Shown: positions 1 through 10,944 of the stretch, piece after piece | How the letters are laid out: each line of letters begins with the position of its first letter | Position numbering within the stretch: the first letter of the stretch is position 1 | Assembly (NCBI GenBank): GCA_023052935.1 | Contig: JAJSOM010000006.1 | Location: 124,001 to 188,000, forward strand | From: Piezodorus guildinii | Taxonomy: Eukaryota; Arthropoda; Insecta; Hemiptera; Pentatomidae | Length of the DNA stretch: 64,000 bases | Direction of reading: 5' to 3' | The notes under the pieces: model-generated | The model's input: only the letters and a program-made list of their open reading frames with translations | Database searches by the model: none | What the model was told of the DNA's origin: nothing | Made by a program: the position numbers and the translations under genes

Positions 1-143
1 TGTATCTTGTACATTCTTCTGATTTATGTTCACCGCATTTCACACAGCGTGGTGTTTTGTGGCAGTAAGTTCTCGTATGACCATATGCCTGACAATTATG
101 GCACTGAAATATTTCTTTCTTTGTGTAAGGTTTCGCACTATTG
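1..143 (-). pseudogene. Jockey-B ORF1 (gag) zinc-knuckle fragment
   Basis: Read on the minus strand, this is the CCHC zinc-knuckle part of the Jockey-B nucleocapsid-like ORF1. It matches the corresponding stretches at 8770-8910, 23420-23560, 39005-39150 and 52490-52610 nearly base for base. It is cut by the window edge at one side and ends abruptly near position 143, where an R2-like scrap begins. It has no start, no stop and no adjoining ORF2, so it is a dead fragment. The identification rests on alignment by eye to the longer copies in this window. Confidence 0.8.
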
Positions 144-190
144 CAGATTGAAAGAATTTTATAGAGGCCCCTCTCACGGTAAAGCTTTTA
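141..190 (+). mobile_element. Short R2-like element scrap
   Basis: About 48 bases closely match 44843-44890 inside the R2-like remnant, with about four differences by eye. The motif beginning CACTATTGCAGATTG and ending CTCTCACGGTAAAG is shared. It is wedged between a Jockey-B gag piece and a Jockey-D tail, so this edge of the window is a mosaic of three element families. Too short to encode anything. Confidence 0.6.
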
Positions 191-202
191 CGAGCGGTAA
201 AT

Positions 203-1140
203 CTAAGCTTTAATTTAGCAAAGGAAGTCTCTCATCCAGCTTCTTTTCAGCCTTCTTCTAACATCTATATTAGTTTATGACTTAAAGTTAATAAGCCTAT
301 TGTCGTATCCGTTTAGTTAGCTATGGAAATTTGAATAGAGAGTTCGAATTTGTTCAACTGTTGGTTGTTGTAAGTCCTTATGTAGAGTTTTGTTATTAAC
401 GTACCAGGGAGTTGTCGTTACGAGAATTAAAGTTTTTGATTAAAATTAATACTATTATTTTATGTGTCCTGTTTGCTGAACCATAAATCAGTGAGGCGTG
501 AGTCCAAATGAGTTTTGTATATGTATTAAGTTTCGGTATGATCTATTCCAATAGATTTCTAAAATAATGCATTTCATTGTGAAAAAACATTTCTTAATTA
601 AAATAATTAGCTTTGTATTCAATTATTAATGTATAACTACTCAATAAGAAATTACCATGTTTTAAAGAAAAATTATCTTGATAAAAACTTTTTATGTAGG
701 AAAAATATTCTCTATTTTTTTTCCAAAGTTTGATAAAAATTCCTGTCCATAGCAGTACTTTTCCCGCATGAAACTCTATGGATGTGTGTTTAAAGTCTAT
801 TTGAAGTATAAACAAAATATATATTAATAAATTGAGAGAAACCGTTCTTTATTAAGTAATATTACAATCAGTCCAATTTAGGACATTTTCATTAGTGATA
901 AAATACAACATTCACACGATACATACAAAACAATAAATTTATATAATAATAATACAATATACATAATAAACTTTGTATAGTCATTAAAAACAAAGGAATA
1001 ATCTAGTCAAAGTGATTTCTTGAGTTACTCATTTAAAAGCATCTAAAGGGTCTTAGAATAAGATGGCCAGAATATTATACTATTTATAAAATGTCTTAAA
1101 AATAGTCATTGTATTTTGTGATATAAGATACTTATATAAG
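203..1140 (-). repeat. Dispersed repeat copy 1, carrying a Jockey-D 3' fragment
   Basis: This stretch is collinear with 45885-46815. On the minus strand the first part encodes the degraded C-terminus of a Jockey-like ORF2 (group D), recognised by comparison with 42370-42580 and 59830-60030. The end of that ORF is the basic tail of the RRRLKRS type. The homology continues past the coding tail into non-coding DNA. Copy 1 is interrupted at about 838-968 by a Jockey-B 3' UTR that copy 2 lacks. This is either a segmental duplication or a longer composite repeat. Confidence 0.65.
838..968 (-). mobile_element. Jockey-B 3' UTR fragment
   Basis: About 130 bases match the 3' UTR of Jockey-B2 at 20020-20150, with the shared string CAATTTAGGACATTTT and the downstream TTTATATAATAATAATACAATATACAT-type tract. 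No coding part is retained. It lies inside the dispersed repeat 203-1140, so it is probably a severely 5'-truncated insertion. There is no clear poly(A) or target duplication. Confidence 0.65.
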
Positions 1141-1850
1141 AAATAATTACTGGGCTCTCTGGAAGCATGAATCCTTGGGTTTTGATAATTGGTAAAAAAA
1201 AACGTTGAACCCGAAATGTTCAGATGGGAGGATTGGTAATGTTTAGAGGTATTAGAACAGTTTTTAACATTCACTAAATTTAAAGTTTTTCATACATTGT
1301 ATTAAAAACAATTAAACTTGAAAAACATGAAAAGAGACATCTGACCTCAATGATAAATAAATAAATTTTAAAATCTTAAAAAAACTTAAATTTAAACTTG
1401 TATGGGTAAAGTCATTTTTATATCGTAACATTTTTTTTTGCATAATATTAAATGTAGTTCTTCATGCTGGTATGGATAAATTTTTAAAATGATAATATTT
1501 TTTTTAATATATTTTTTAAATTGAAATTTACAACTGTAAATTACAAATCAACAAGTAAATATACTTGCTTGCTATTAATTTTTGATCTACCGTTTTATTT
1601 TACAAAACATTTGATTTTCCAATTTCTTATGATTATTTAATTTACATGATTATTATAAATATTTAGCAAACCTCAAATATCGAAAGAAACAGAATAACAT
1701 CCTTAGAACAAAACATAATAATTTGAAATATTACATATTGGTATGCTGTGAGAATCGAATTCGTATTGGTGCGAAATCTGATATAATAACCATTACCTAG
1801 AAATAAAATTTACATGAAATTGAAAATATGTACTAATTAACAAAATACTA
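1141..1850. other. AT-rich spacer, nothing recognised
   Basis: Very A/T-rich DNA with many homopolymer runs and no open frame of coding character on either strand. No repeat partner elsewhere in the window was noticed. Confidence 0.5.
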
Positions 1851-1854
1851 AAAT

Positions 1855-2160
1855 TGCAGATTGTCTCCTCAATCTTTTGAAGTTTAGATAAAAAAACTTC
1901 ACCCTTTTACCGCTGGATATTGAAGGTGCTATAAAATAGGGAAGGACTACTAAACCAGCCCTGACTCATCGACTCGATGAGCTGGGCCGGTCAGATGAAG
2001 AAGCCTCAAGTCCCGTCGGCTCTCTGTCACAACCCTGTGATGTATTTCCGCAATTTCCCCGTCATATATTTCCGATTTGTCTGTTCCATTATAGTGTTCA
2101 AAAATAATTGTTAACTGTATTTATATTTAATAAACCTAACTTTAATAGTTACAGGCTATG
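1855..2160. repeat. Dispersed repeat E, copy 1
   Basis: This segment aligns along its whole length with 59100-59430. Shared landmarks include CTTCACCCTTTTACCGCTGG, GGGCCGGTCAGAT, CGGCTCTCTGTCACAACC and TTCCATTATAGTGTT. It is relatively GC-rich for this neighbourhood. It has no coding frame of note. It may be a non-autonomous transposon or the end of a larger element; terminal repeats were not found. Confidence 0.65.
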
Positions 2161-2857
2161 AATGCAAATTAAAAAAAAAAAATATAACTTTTTAAAAAAT
2201 CTAATGTTATTATTATATTTTTACAAGATTTATTTTTTTTAACCACGAAAAGGACTAATTTTACTATTTCGAATCTATTTTAATTTGTGTTTTTTTTTTT
2301 TATCTCGTCATGGCCGATTGTCAAGTTCATTGTGCATGTCGCTCTGTCTTTCTCACTGTGTAACAGAGGATTATCGAGTTAATCAGCAGTCAGCCTTTGC
2401 AAAAGGTTTCCTCATTTGAACATTTTCACGTTACGCCTATAGACTTTGAGGTGAGTGGTTTTATTTTAATAGCCAGCTCACTGAGCTGTGTCATTTGTGC
2501 TAACTGACGTGGCAGTTAATCCCTACGATCTCTTATCAACCAGCGCTTCAAGTCCACGTTCACGGCACTGGGAATCAGCCTGCCACCGTCCTGAGTTCGT
2601 ATCCCGGACTAACTAAGAAATCTTTTTTTTTCTTTGAATATTTTTTTAAAATTTCTTTAAAATGTTCTTTTTATTATTTGTATATAGTTATGTATATAAT
2701 TTAATTTTTAAAGGGTTATTTAATTTTTATTACTAATATTTGTAGGGTATTTTTTTTTCTTTTTGTAGATATATTTTCATGTATTATTATTATATTTTTA
2801 CATTAATAATTTAGTAGGAATTTTTTATTTTTATATATTTTGCAATATATAAACATT

Positions 2858-4377
2858 ATGTCTGATGTGAATTCAGTGATGGACACAGACAATGAGACTC
2901 CCTTTAGTGAAATTAGTGAGACTGATTCGCGGTACCTGAAAAAAAGAACGCGACAAAAACGCCACAGAAACGTTCTGCCAAATTCTGGCAGTAACTCGCC
3001 TAATAAGAAAAAAAATAAGAAAGCGAAGGCTAAACAAAACTACACTCCAGAAAACCGAAGTACAACTTCAGCCAACACTCAACAAGCCGAAACTGCCTCA
3101 ACATCTGTACCCTCCAGCAACAACGTTGCAGCCATCAATAACTCGTCGACAACATCCTCCACACCGCGTGAATTCAATGAACCTGAGCCACCACCAGTGT
3201 ATGTTAACAACATTCAAAATTTTTAGAATATTGGCCAAGAAATATCTGCTCTTATTGGACAGACTAATTTCAAATGCTTCGCAAGACTAAAAGACGTGAA
3301 AATTAACACAACAACAAAAGATAATTATAAAAAACTTGTCAATCATTTGAAAGAGAAACAATACGAATTTCATTGCTACCAGCTGAAAGAAGAGAAGCCA
3401 TACCGAGTAGTTTTAAGGGGTCTTCACTACAAAACCCCCATAGAGGCCATTAAAAAGGACATAAAAGAACTAGGATTCAGTGTGCGACACGTCTCTTGTA
3501 TTGTCCATTCCACAGAAAAATTTCCATTACCCTTATTCTTTGTAGATCTCGAGCCTGCATCCATCAACCCCGAAATATTTAAAGTTAACAGCTTGTTTAT
3601 TCTTGCATTAAATTCGAAGAGCCAAGACAGAAAGATGAGATAGTACAGTGTGCAAACTATCAAAATCTTGGGCATACGAAGGGATACTGTCATCATCCAG
3701 CCAGATGTGTCAAATGCGCCGGCCCACATGCTTCTAGCACCTGTTTAAAGCCTCGGGACTCCCCAGCGAAATGTGCACTGTGCAGTGAAGCTCAAGATCC
3801 GTCGAACTCGAGGAGCCAGCGTTTATGAACCGCCATCAAGTTCCAACACATCCACCTATTCTGCAATACCAACATACCTCTGCCCCGACCTCAGTCGCCT
3901 CAAACCTCCACATCACATCCTCAAACATCCCATCCTCAACCCCAGATCCCCTATTACCAGCCACAGAGCTTAAAATCACAGCCTCAGAGAACTCAACCTA
4001 AACCTCAAAATTCCCATCCTCAGACGAAAATACCAATTAATGACCCAAAACCTGCTCCTCTAAGGGTAAAATTACCACCACTAATCTCTCCACAGACCAA
4101 TCCCCAACATCCACCTTCTTTAATGCCCACAGTTCAAGACCATTTCTCATTAGAAGCTCATGCTGAACCTCATCAACTCCCTCAGAGAAAAATCCTACCC
4201 ACTCCGAGAGGAATAAATCCTTTATCCCTAGATACTCCTGCCTATCCCTATCAACCTCCAATTGATATAACATCTATTCTTTCATCCTTTCTTCTAGACC
4301 TCCAAAACACCATCAAACCACTCATCAATCTCCTTCCAAATCACCTATCACAGCTTCCTATTAATCTTCCAAAATGA
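2858..4377 (+). pseudogene. Jockey-A ORF1, gag-like nucleocapsid protein (degenerate)
   Basis: ORF1 of Jockey elements encodes an RNA-binding protein that packages element RNA. The first ATG is at 2858. The N-terminus is acidic, then basic, then Ser/Thr/Pro-rich. An in-frame TAG at 3224-3226 interrupts it, after which the same frame continues with a PRE_C2HC-like region (VVLRGLHYKTPIEAIKKD at about 3411-3464). A frameshift near 3605 is followed by a zinc-knuckle region in which one cysteine of the first knuckle has become tyrosine. The C-terminal part lies in yet another frame and ends with the TGA at 4375-4377. That stop overlaps the ORF2 start codon as ATGA, as expected for coupled translation. 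Confidence 0.75.
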
Positions 4378-5374
4378 ACAAGCAGACCCTAACTATTCTC
4401 CTATGGAATTCCAATGGTCTGAATAATCACAAAAACGAACTAGACATCTTTCTTCACTACAATCACATTGACATTGCTCTGATTACTGAGACTCATTTCA
4501 CAACTCATTCTCACTTTTAATACGGGACTACATTACTTACAGATCAAATCATCCAGATAACACATCCCATGCAGGCTCATGTATCCTTATTCACAAATCC
4601 TTACCCCACTCTCTGATTCCCTCCACTCCAACAGACACCATTCAGTCAACCTCTATCACCTTATCCTGCCACCCTTTTACCACAACGATCTCAGCTATAT
4701 ACTGCCCTCCTGGTAATTCCTTATCCTATAATCATCTTGATACCTTATTCAGATCCTTTGGTCCGCGCTTCATTGCAGGTGGAGACTACAACGCCAAAGA
4801 CCAACGGTGGGGATGTCGAACGTCCAATACTCGTGGCAGGATTCTTTCCCAGATCACTCACTCCAATAGCTATCCCGTCCTTTCACCCTCAGACCATCGC
4901 TTAAAAAAACGCCCAACATCGCCAACATCGCTTAAAAAAACGCCCTGATATACTTGATATATTCGTTACATCCCAAATACGTACAGTCCAAACCACGATA
5001 AGAACCTTAGATGAGCTTTCCTCAGACCATAGTCCAGTTCTGCTTCTCATGCATTCCAATCCTGTTCCGAAACCTTCTTTTCCTTTACTGATTACTGGAC
5101 ATGTTAACTGGAACAATTTTCGGCTTGACATGGAAAGCAAACTTGACTTGACGATTCCATTAAAAACCAAACAACACATTGACTCAGCCATTGAAGAACA
5201 CACAAAAACAATTGAGACAGTTATCAAAAACAATACATCACACCCTACAAACAAAAACCCTCAAGACCTTAAAAATAACTTGCCACGACATATCCGAATG
5301 CTTCTAAAAGGAAAACGACTAGCAAGGACTAAGTGGCATAAAACTAGGTACCCGTCTGACAAAGCTCGTTACAC

Positions 5375-5384
5375 GCAACTTACT
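5375..5384 (+). repeat. Target-site duplication of Jockey-B1, left copy
   Basis: GCAACTTACT here is repeated at 9939-9948. The Jockey-A reading frame runs up to the left copy and resumes after the right copy, which independently supports this as the insertion duplication. Confidence 0.8.
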
Positions 5385-5630
5385 TTCAACGACAACAATT
5401 CTTTATTGAGTAAAATTACAATCTGTCCCAATTTGGACATTAATAGTAGTGCTGAAAGATATCATACATACTACATTCATACAATATTTACACAGCATAA
5501 AATTACAATAAAAATATACACAATAATGAATCAATACAATAGAGTCAAGAATTCTCTTATACCTATATACACATACACACACTCATCACATTGAGTGGAG
5601 AATCTAGCCAGTGCTAGAACTCCAATATAT

Positions 5631-8301
5631 TTACAAAAGGTCGCGGGGCCACTGCCGTTTCAACCTTCTAGGTGGGTTGTATGGATGAGTAGAGCTGGAT
5701 AGGGATTGAGCTAGAGGATTAGGATGATGAATGAGATTCTGGTGGAATTTGGAAAATTTGGATGGAATTAGGTCTGAAATAAAAGGAACATTAAGGTCGT
5801 GGTACAAGGTATAGTTGGAAACATAATAAGGAGCATTTACTATTGTACGGAGGACTTTGGATTGAAAGGATTGAATGCGTTTGATGTTAGTACGTTTAGC
5901 TGTCCCCCATAGTTCAAGTCCGTAGGTCCAGATGGGCTTCAGTATTGTCCTGTAGATTAATAGATTGTTGTCAACTGTAAGTTCAGATTTTCTGTTGAGT
6001 AGTCGGTATAACTGTCCGAATCGTCGGTTGAGTTCTTGTCTTTTAAGTCTTGTATGTGGGTTCCAAGTCAATCTTTTGTCTAACAGTAAGCCATGATACC
6101 GGACTGTATCTGAAGGAGGAATTGGAATGGAATTGAAGTAAACTGGCGGACAGGAGTTTCGTCGAAGAGTGAAGGTTGCTTGTTTGCATTTGGCTTCGTT
6201 CACCTATATGCGCCAAGCATTACACCAGTCTTAGATAAGAGAAAGGTGTCTTTGCAGGTTTAAGGATGCTGTTTCAGGATTGGAACTGGATGATAAGATG
6301 GCGGTGTCGTCTGCAACAGTTGCCAGAAAGGTATCAGGATGTGTAGGGAATATCAGCAGTGTAAAGGATGTAGAGGACGGGTCTCAAGACGCTGCCTTGA
6401 GGAACACCGGCCTCAACGGGATAAAGGTTAGAAAATTCTACACCACAGCGAACGCGAAAGGAACGGTTTGAGAGATAGGATCGGAGAATGAGGTATAGAG
6501 ACTGGGGTAAATGGGTTTTAAGCTTGAAGAGTAATCCAGTGTGCCATACCCGGTCAAAAGCTCTCGCAATGTCCAGAAACGCACCAGAACAATACTCTTT
6601 GCATTCAAGAGCTGAGGAAATATGGTCTACAACTCGGAGCTCCTGTTGAACTGTGGAATGCTGAGGACGGAATCCAAACTGATGGTAAGGAAGATTTTGA
6701 GATTCTAATATGGGTAGGATACGTTTAAGAAGAAGCCTTTCGAAGATTTTTGAGAGGATGGGGAGTAGACTAATAGGCCTGTAGGATGAAGTGTTGTTGG
6801 AAGGTTTGCCTGGTTTTAGAAAAAGAATGATAGTGGAATGTTTCCATAACAGAGGAAAATAGGTGGTGCGTAGGATGCAGTTGTAAATATAAGTAAGGAA
6901 TATAATAGCTTTCTGCGGAAGTTGTCGGAGGATCTGGGGAGTAAGGAGATCGTGTCCAGGAGAGTCAGTTTTTGGAGAAGATATTTGACTTCAGAGGGAT
7001 TAATAGCTTTAGAAGGTAGGGAAAGTGGAATTGGTGACATAAGAAAGTCTTGCACTGTTGCGGTGTGATTGGCGTGGGATTCCGGGTGAGGAGTGAAAAC
7101 TTTGGAGAGGTGTGTTGCGAATTCCTCGGCTTTATCTTCATCAGACGCAGCCCAGGAGTCGTCACCACGTCGGAGAGGATGGGAAACTTGATGGTATTTT
7201 AGGATCTTTTTCGTGATATTTCCACAGGGAATTATCACGAGCTGATAGAGAGGAGAGGTAGGAATTAAAGGACTGGGAACGGAAGGTCGCCAACTCCCTC
7301 TTCAATTGTCTACAATAGAAGTTATAGGAGCGGCGATCTGTTGGGTGTCGGGTGCGCTGCCATAATGATCTTGCTCGACGTTTGGTATGGATGAGGTCTA
7401 TAATTTGTTGTGGAAAATGATTTTGGTGAGGATTTATATTGGAGTGTTTAGGAGGCAGTCCAGACAGCTCGTTGGATAGCGGTGGTAAAGGAATAGACGG
7501 AATTATCTAGGTCATCTGGGGTTTTGAGGGTTACTCTGAGGTCAATATTATCGGTTAGGATTTGGCGGAAAAGGTTCCAGTTGACAGGGCCTCGGATGAA
7601 TGATGGTGGAATGGGTTTTGGAATTGGAGTGAGAGATACTTTTAGGATCAGTGGACTATGGTCTAAGGATAGTTCATCAAGGCGAGTTACAGACAAGTTG
7701 AGGGAGCCTAATCCGCTGTGGATAAAGAAGTCGAGGATGTCAGGATTGCGGTTAGGATCGGTTGGCCAGTAGGTAGGAGAGTCAGGAGGCAGGATATTAA
7801 AATTTCGGGAGTTGAGTGCAGACAGCAAATTTCGTCCCCGAGAATTCGTGGTTCGGGAACCCCTCTGCTGATGCTTGGCGTTTAAGTCTGCACCCAGAAT
7901 GAAACGATTTCCTAGGAATCCAGGAAGGATACAAATTCGGAATTTGAAATGGAATGTTTAGGAGGGCAATATGCAGTTGTGAAGGTTACCGGAAAGGTCA
8001 AAGTCTTGATAACTATGGCTGTGGCTTGTAGGAAATCATAGGTGGGAAGTGGGAGTAAATGATGAGAGAGGGATTGGTGGACAATGATAGCAGAACCGGC
8101 ATGGGCTTTGCCGTCTGGGTGGTCAGTACGGTATGTCATGTATTGCGGTATTTTGAAGTACTGTTTAGTCGTTAGTCTTGTTTCAGTTATAAATGCAACA
8201 TCGATTGTTTTGTCTTGCAACAACGCTGTCAGTTCGTCAGTATGATTTCTAACACCATTCGCATTCCAAAGGAGAATGGATAAGGAGTTAGGTGAATTCT
8301 T
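5631..8301 (-). pseudogene. Jockey-B1 ORF2, endonuclease/reverse transcriptase (broken)
   Basis: This matches the intact 894-residue ORF2 of B2 end to end. Recognisable blocks are the endonuclease N-terminus (AFITETRLTTKQYFK, 7912-8223), the DILDFFIHSGLG block (7448-7828), the linker (6816-7238) and the C-terminus ending RRLKRQWPRDLL (5631-6203). The expected start codon at 8299-8301 has become AAG. Several frameshifts and stops separate the blocks, including around 6960-7000, and the reverse transcriptase core is spread over broken frames between 6200 and 6960. It cannot make a functional enzyme. Confidence 0.85.
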
Positions 8302-9596
8302 TTAAGGATTTTTCAAGGCAGGGATTAGATTTGATACTAGATTTGTAAGGAGTGATATAAGCGGCATAACAAGAGATTTGATTTAGGAGATGAACGATGT
8401 CATTAGACTGGTAAGATCTGTGACGTTTGATGGTGGAGGGATATGAGAAATTTGATGTTGAGGAATTTTTTGAAGATTAGGTAAACTTTGAGGGATAGAT
8501 TGTTGTACAATAGATTGAGAATGTTGAGGAAAACGTTGCTTCCGGCAGTGCCTCGACTTCATGACTCTGGTTCCACCTCCAAGCAAGTGGGCAAATGACA
8601 CATTAGAATTTACAAGTTTAGATGGTTCTCTTCTGCTTCTGATTGGTATAGCTGTTTCATTCGGATCCTCAGGTTTTTGGTATCTGGTTCTGAGTTTCTT
8701 GTAGATTTCGCATCCCTTGTAGTTAGCCGGGTGGTCCTTGAGGCACAGGGCACATACAGCGGGTGTTGATCTAGATCTTGTACATTCTTCTGATTTATGC
8801 TGTTCACCGCATTTCACACAGCGTGGTATATGATGGCAATAACTTTTGATATGACCATATGCCTGACAGTTATGACACTGAACTATTTCTTTCTTTGTGT
8901 AAGGTTTTTCAACTTTTACACGGGTATAGTACAGTCTACTGAGGTCATAGATTTTTTCGACTCCTGCTGATGGTTTCAAGTCCACGAATAATAGAGGCAG
9001 TGGACTTTTATCTTTTAGAACGTTGGTGACTTGCCTCACTTGGAATCCTAATTCTGTCAGTTCTTCTTTAATAGCTTCAACGGGTGTTGAGGAATGTAGG
9101 TTTCTGATTACGACCCTTAATGCTCTCTCCTGGCGCAGCTGATATGTATGAAAGTCAGCTTTGGTCTCAGTCAGATATTTTACAATCTTTCTGTAGGTTT
9201 CAGCAGTAGTCGGAGATATTTTAGTATCATTGGTTCTACTTATACAATAATAACTATTAGGATCAGTTACTTTGTTTAAATGCGCACACATCAGTCTAAA
9301 ATTTTTAATATTTTTAACAAATATTGGTGGAGGTATTGGTTCCCTGGGTATAGGAGAAGATTCCATGGTTTCTTTTTCATTTTGGAGAATCTGAAATGGA
9401 TTCGGTGTAAAAAAAGAGGATTCATCAGTTATTCCTTGTGATGATGTGCTGGGCTGTGGTTAGATCCTAATGAGGTAGCTGACGCGGTCGCTGGTGGAAT
9501 CATTTATTTATTTTGTTCACGGCGGGGTCTCTGTTTTGTGGGAGACGAGTTAGAACCTGCAGATCTAGATCTTTTACTTGCAGACTTTGAGGACAT
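8302..9596 (-). pseudogene. Jockey-B1 ORF1, gag-like protein (two stops near the N-terminus)
   Basis: The ATG at 9594-9596 starts a Ser/Arg-rich leader that ends in stops near 9500 and 9465. From 9366 a 327-residue open frame covers most of the protein. It has the PPPIFVKNIKNF segment, a PRE_C2HC-like region (ALRVVIRNLHSSTPVEAI) and three zinc-knuckle-like clusters beginning CHNCQAYGHIKSYCHH, followed by CVKCGEQHKSEEC and CALCLKDH. A further lesion separates its end from the ORF1 stop at 8302-8304. The protein would bind element RNA. Confidence 0.85.
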
Positions 9597-9938
9597 GACT
9601 TGATGAAAATATTCATTGATTAAGAAAATAATAATAATAAATAAATAATGAGATAAGAATTAAAGATAAAAGAAAGATAACTTAAAGAAAAGCAAGCCCG
9701 AGCTTGCCGAGCTAGCGACAATCAGCTGATCAGTGACCCTCCTTTCACTTTTTCGTGATTGTACAAAGTAAATTATAACTTTGCTTACCGAAATTTCTCC
9801 AATATTCACTGCCGTAGTATTCCTGAGGTCTAGTGATGTTCTCCAGACTGAATTCAAGCGAATTCCTACTGAAAAAAGCAAAAATCTGAGAGACGATCTA
9901 ACGTATGACTGTTATCATCGGGCGCATCAGCTGATATT

Positions 9939-9948
9939 GCAACTTACT
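9939..9948 (+). repeat. Target-site duplication of Jockey-B1, right copy
   Basis: GCAACTTACT, identical to 5375-5384. The three or four bases between the element's ATCAGCTGAT end and this duplication are probably untemplated additions at the 5' junction. Confidence 0.8.
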
Positions 9949-10944
9949 AACAAATTAAAAAAAGAAATAAGAAAATTTAAAGTACAACTTTACAGAAAAC
10001 CTAAACACCTCTGATAAATCCTTATGGATAGCAACCAAAAAACTCCTTAAATTTAAATCATTTAATCACCCGCTCCTCAATAGCCAATAACTGGTCACGA
10101 TCAGATCAAGAAAAGTCACAAATTTTGGTAAACACCTCTTCAATATTTTTAACCCTCATCCAGATATCCTAAATCCAACCCACATTGAACATGTTGAGGC
10201 AGAACTAGCTATCCCACTCCAAATGTCCCTTCCTCCTAAAGCCTTTCATCCTTCTGAAGTCATAAACATAATTAAAAAATTACCTTCCAAAAAAACTCCT
10301 GGCCATGATCTTATCACACGTCACATCCTAAAACAACTTCCTCGAAAAGCCGTCGTTTTCCTTACTTATATATACAATGCCACTCTCAGATCCACGTATT
10401 TTCCTACTGCTTGGAAACTTTCAATAGTAAAAATGATACAAAAACCCAATAAGCCTCCTGAACATCCGTCATCCTATCGTCCTATCTCCCTTTTGCCCAT
10501 CATGGGCAAAATCCTGGAAAAACTCCTTCTAAAACGTCTTTATCCTATCCTAGAAATGAATCATGTTATCCCTGACCACCAGTTTTTGGATTTCGAACAT
10601 CTCATTCTACAATACAACAATGTCACCGCGTGGTGGATGTAGTGTCCTCCACATTGGAGCGCAGAATGTACTGCACTGGAGGCTTTCTTGATGTAGAACA
10701 AGCATTTGATCGAGTCTGGCACCAGGGACTGCTATACAAACTCCGTCAATTCCTCACCCCTACATATTTCCTATTAATGCGTTCCTACCTTACTGGCAGA
10801 ACCTTTAAGGTAAACCACAACTTTTCCTACTCATCCACATTTTCCCTATCTGCTGGAGTGCCTCAAGGTAGTATCTTAGGTCCTATCCTCTACTTCCTTT
10901 ATACAGCTGACACCTAACAATCCCTAACCATGATTTTAGAAATT

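Larger units (their letters stand above)
5385..9938 (-). mobile_element. Jockey-B1, near full-length Jockey-clade retrotransposon
   Basis: A minus-strand element of about 4.55 kb. Its 3' UTR starts at 5385 and it has ORF2 at 5631-8301, ORF1 at 8302-9596 and a 5' UTR of about 340 bases. The 5' end has the palindrome ATCAGCTGAT, also found at the 5' ends of copies B3 and B4. The insertion into Jockey-A made a 10-bp target duplication. Both ORFs carry stops and frameshifts. By shared differences it is closest to B4 (49063-53640); B2 and B3 form a second subgroup. Confidence 0.85.
2290..10942 (+). mobile_element. Jockey-A non-LTR retrotransposon, split by a Jockey-B insertion
   Basis: A plus-strand Jockey-clade element with a gag-like ORF1 (2858-4377) and an endonuclease/reverse transcriptase ORF2 (from 4374). 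ORF2 stops at 5384 and resumes at 9949, because the 4.55-kb minus-strand element Jockey-B1 is inserted between them. The insertion is flanked by the direct repeat GCAACTTACT (5375-5384 and 9939-9948). The element loses homology near 10942, just after the reverse transcriptase B motif, so the 3' third is missing. Its 5' limit is uncertain: the DNA from about 2290 to 2857 is probably 5' UTR, but no other copy is present to confirm it. Confidence 0.8.
4374..10942 (+). pseudogene. Jockey-A ORF2, endonuclease/reverse transcriptase (interrupted and truncated)
   Basis: ORF2 begins with a typical AP-endonuclease start (LTILLWNSNGL, then ALITETHF) but hits a stop at about 4518 and is broken repeatedly to 5384. 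After the Jockey-B1 insertion the linker resumes at 9949. The reverse transcriptase follows: KTPGHDLITRHILKQLP and SYRPISLLPIMGKILEKLL at 10223-10560, then motif A LDVEQAFDRVWHQGLLYKL, then motif B AGVPQGSILGP near 10855. Stops and frame changes occur at about 10020-10150 and 10590-10640. Homology ends soon after FLYTAD, before the YADD active site, so the catalytic centre is lost. This is a dead copy. Confidence 0.8.

Noticed and set aside
7..213. Open frame of 68 codons on the plus strand
   Set aside because: It is the antisense of a Jockey-B gag fragment and runs into other element scraps.
594..815. Minus-strand open frame of 73 codons in the dispersed repeat
   Set aside because: Low-complexity content, not preserved as an open frame in the second copy at about 46330-46545.
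2520..2620. Possible SINE or tRNA-like segment before Jockey-A ORF1 (GAGTTCGTATCCCGG)
   Set aside because: Only a B-box-like string; no A box at the right spacing and no second copy. It is more likely Jockey-A 5' UTR.
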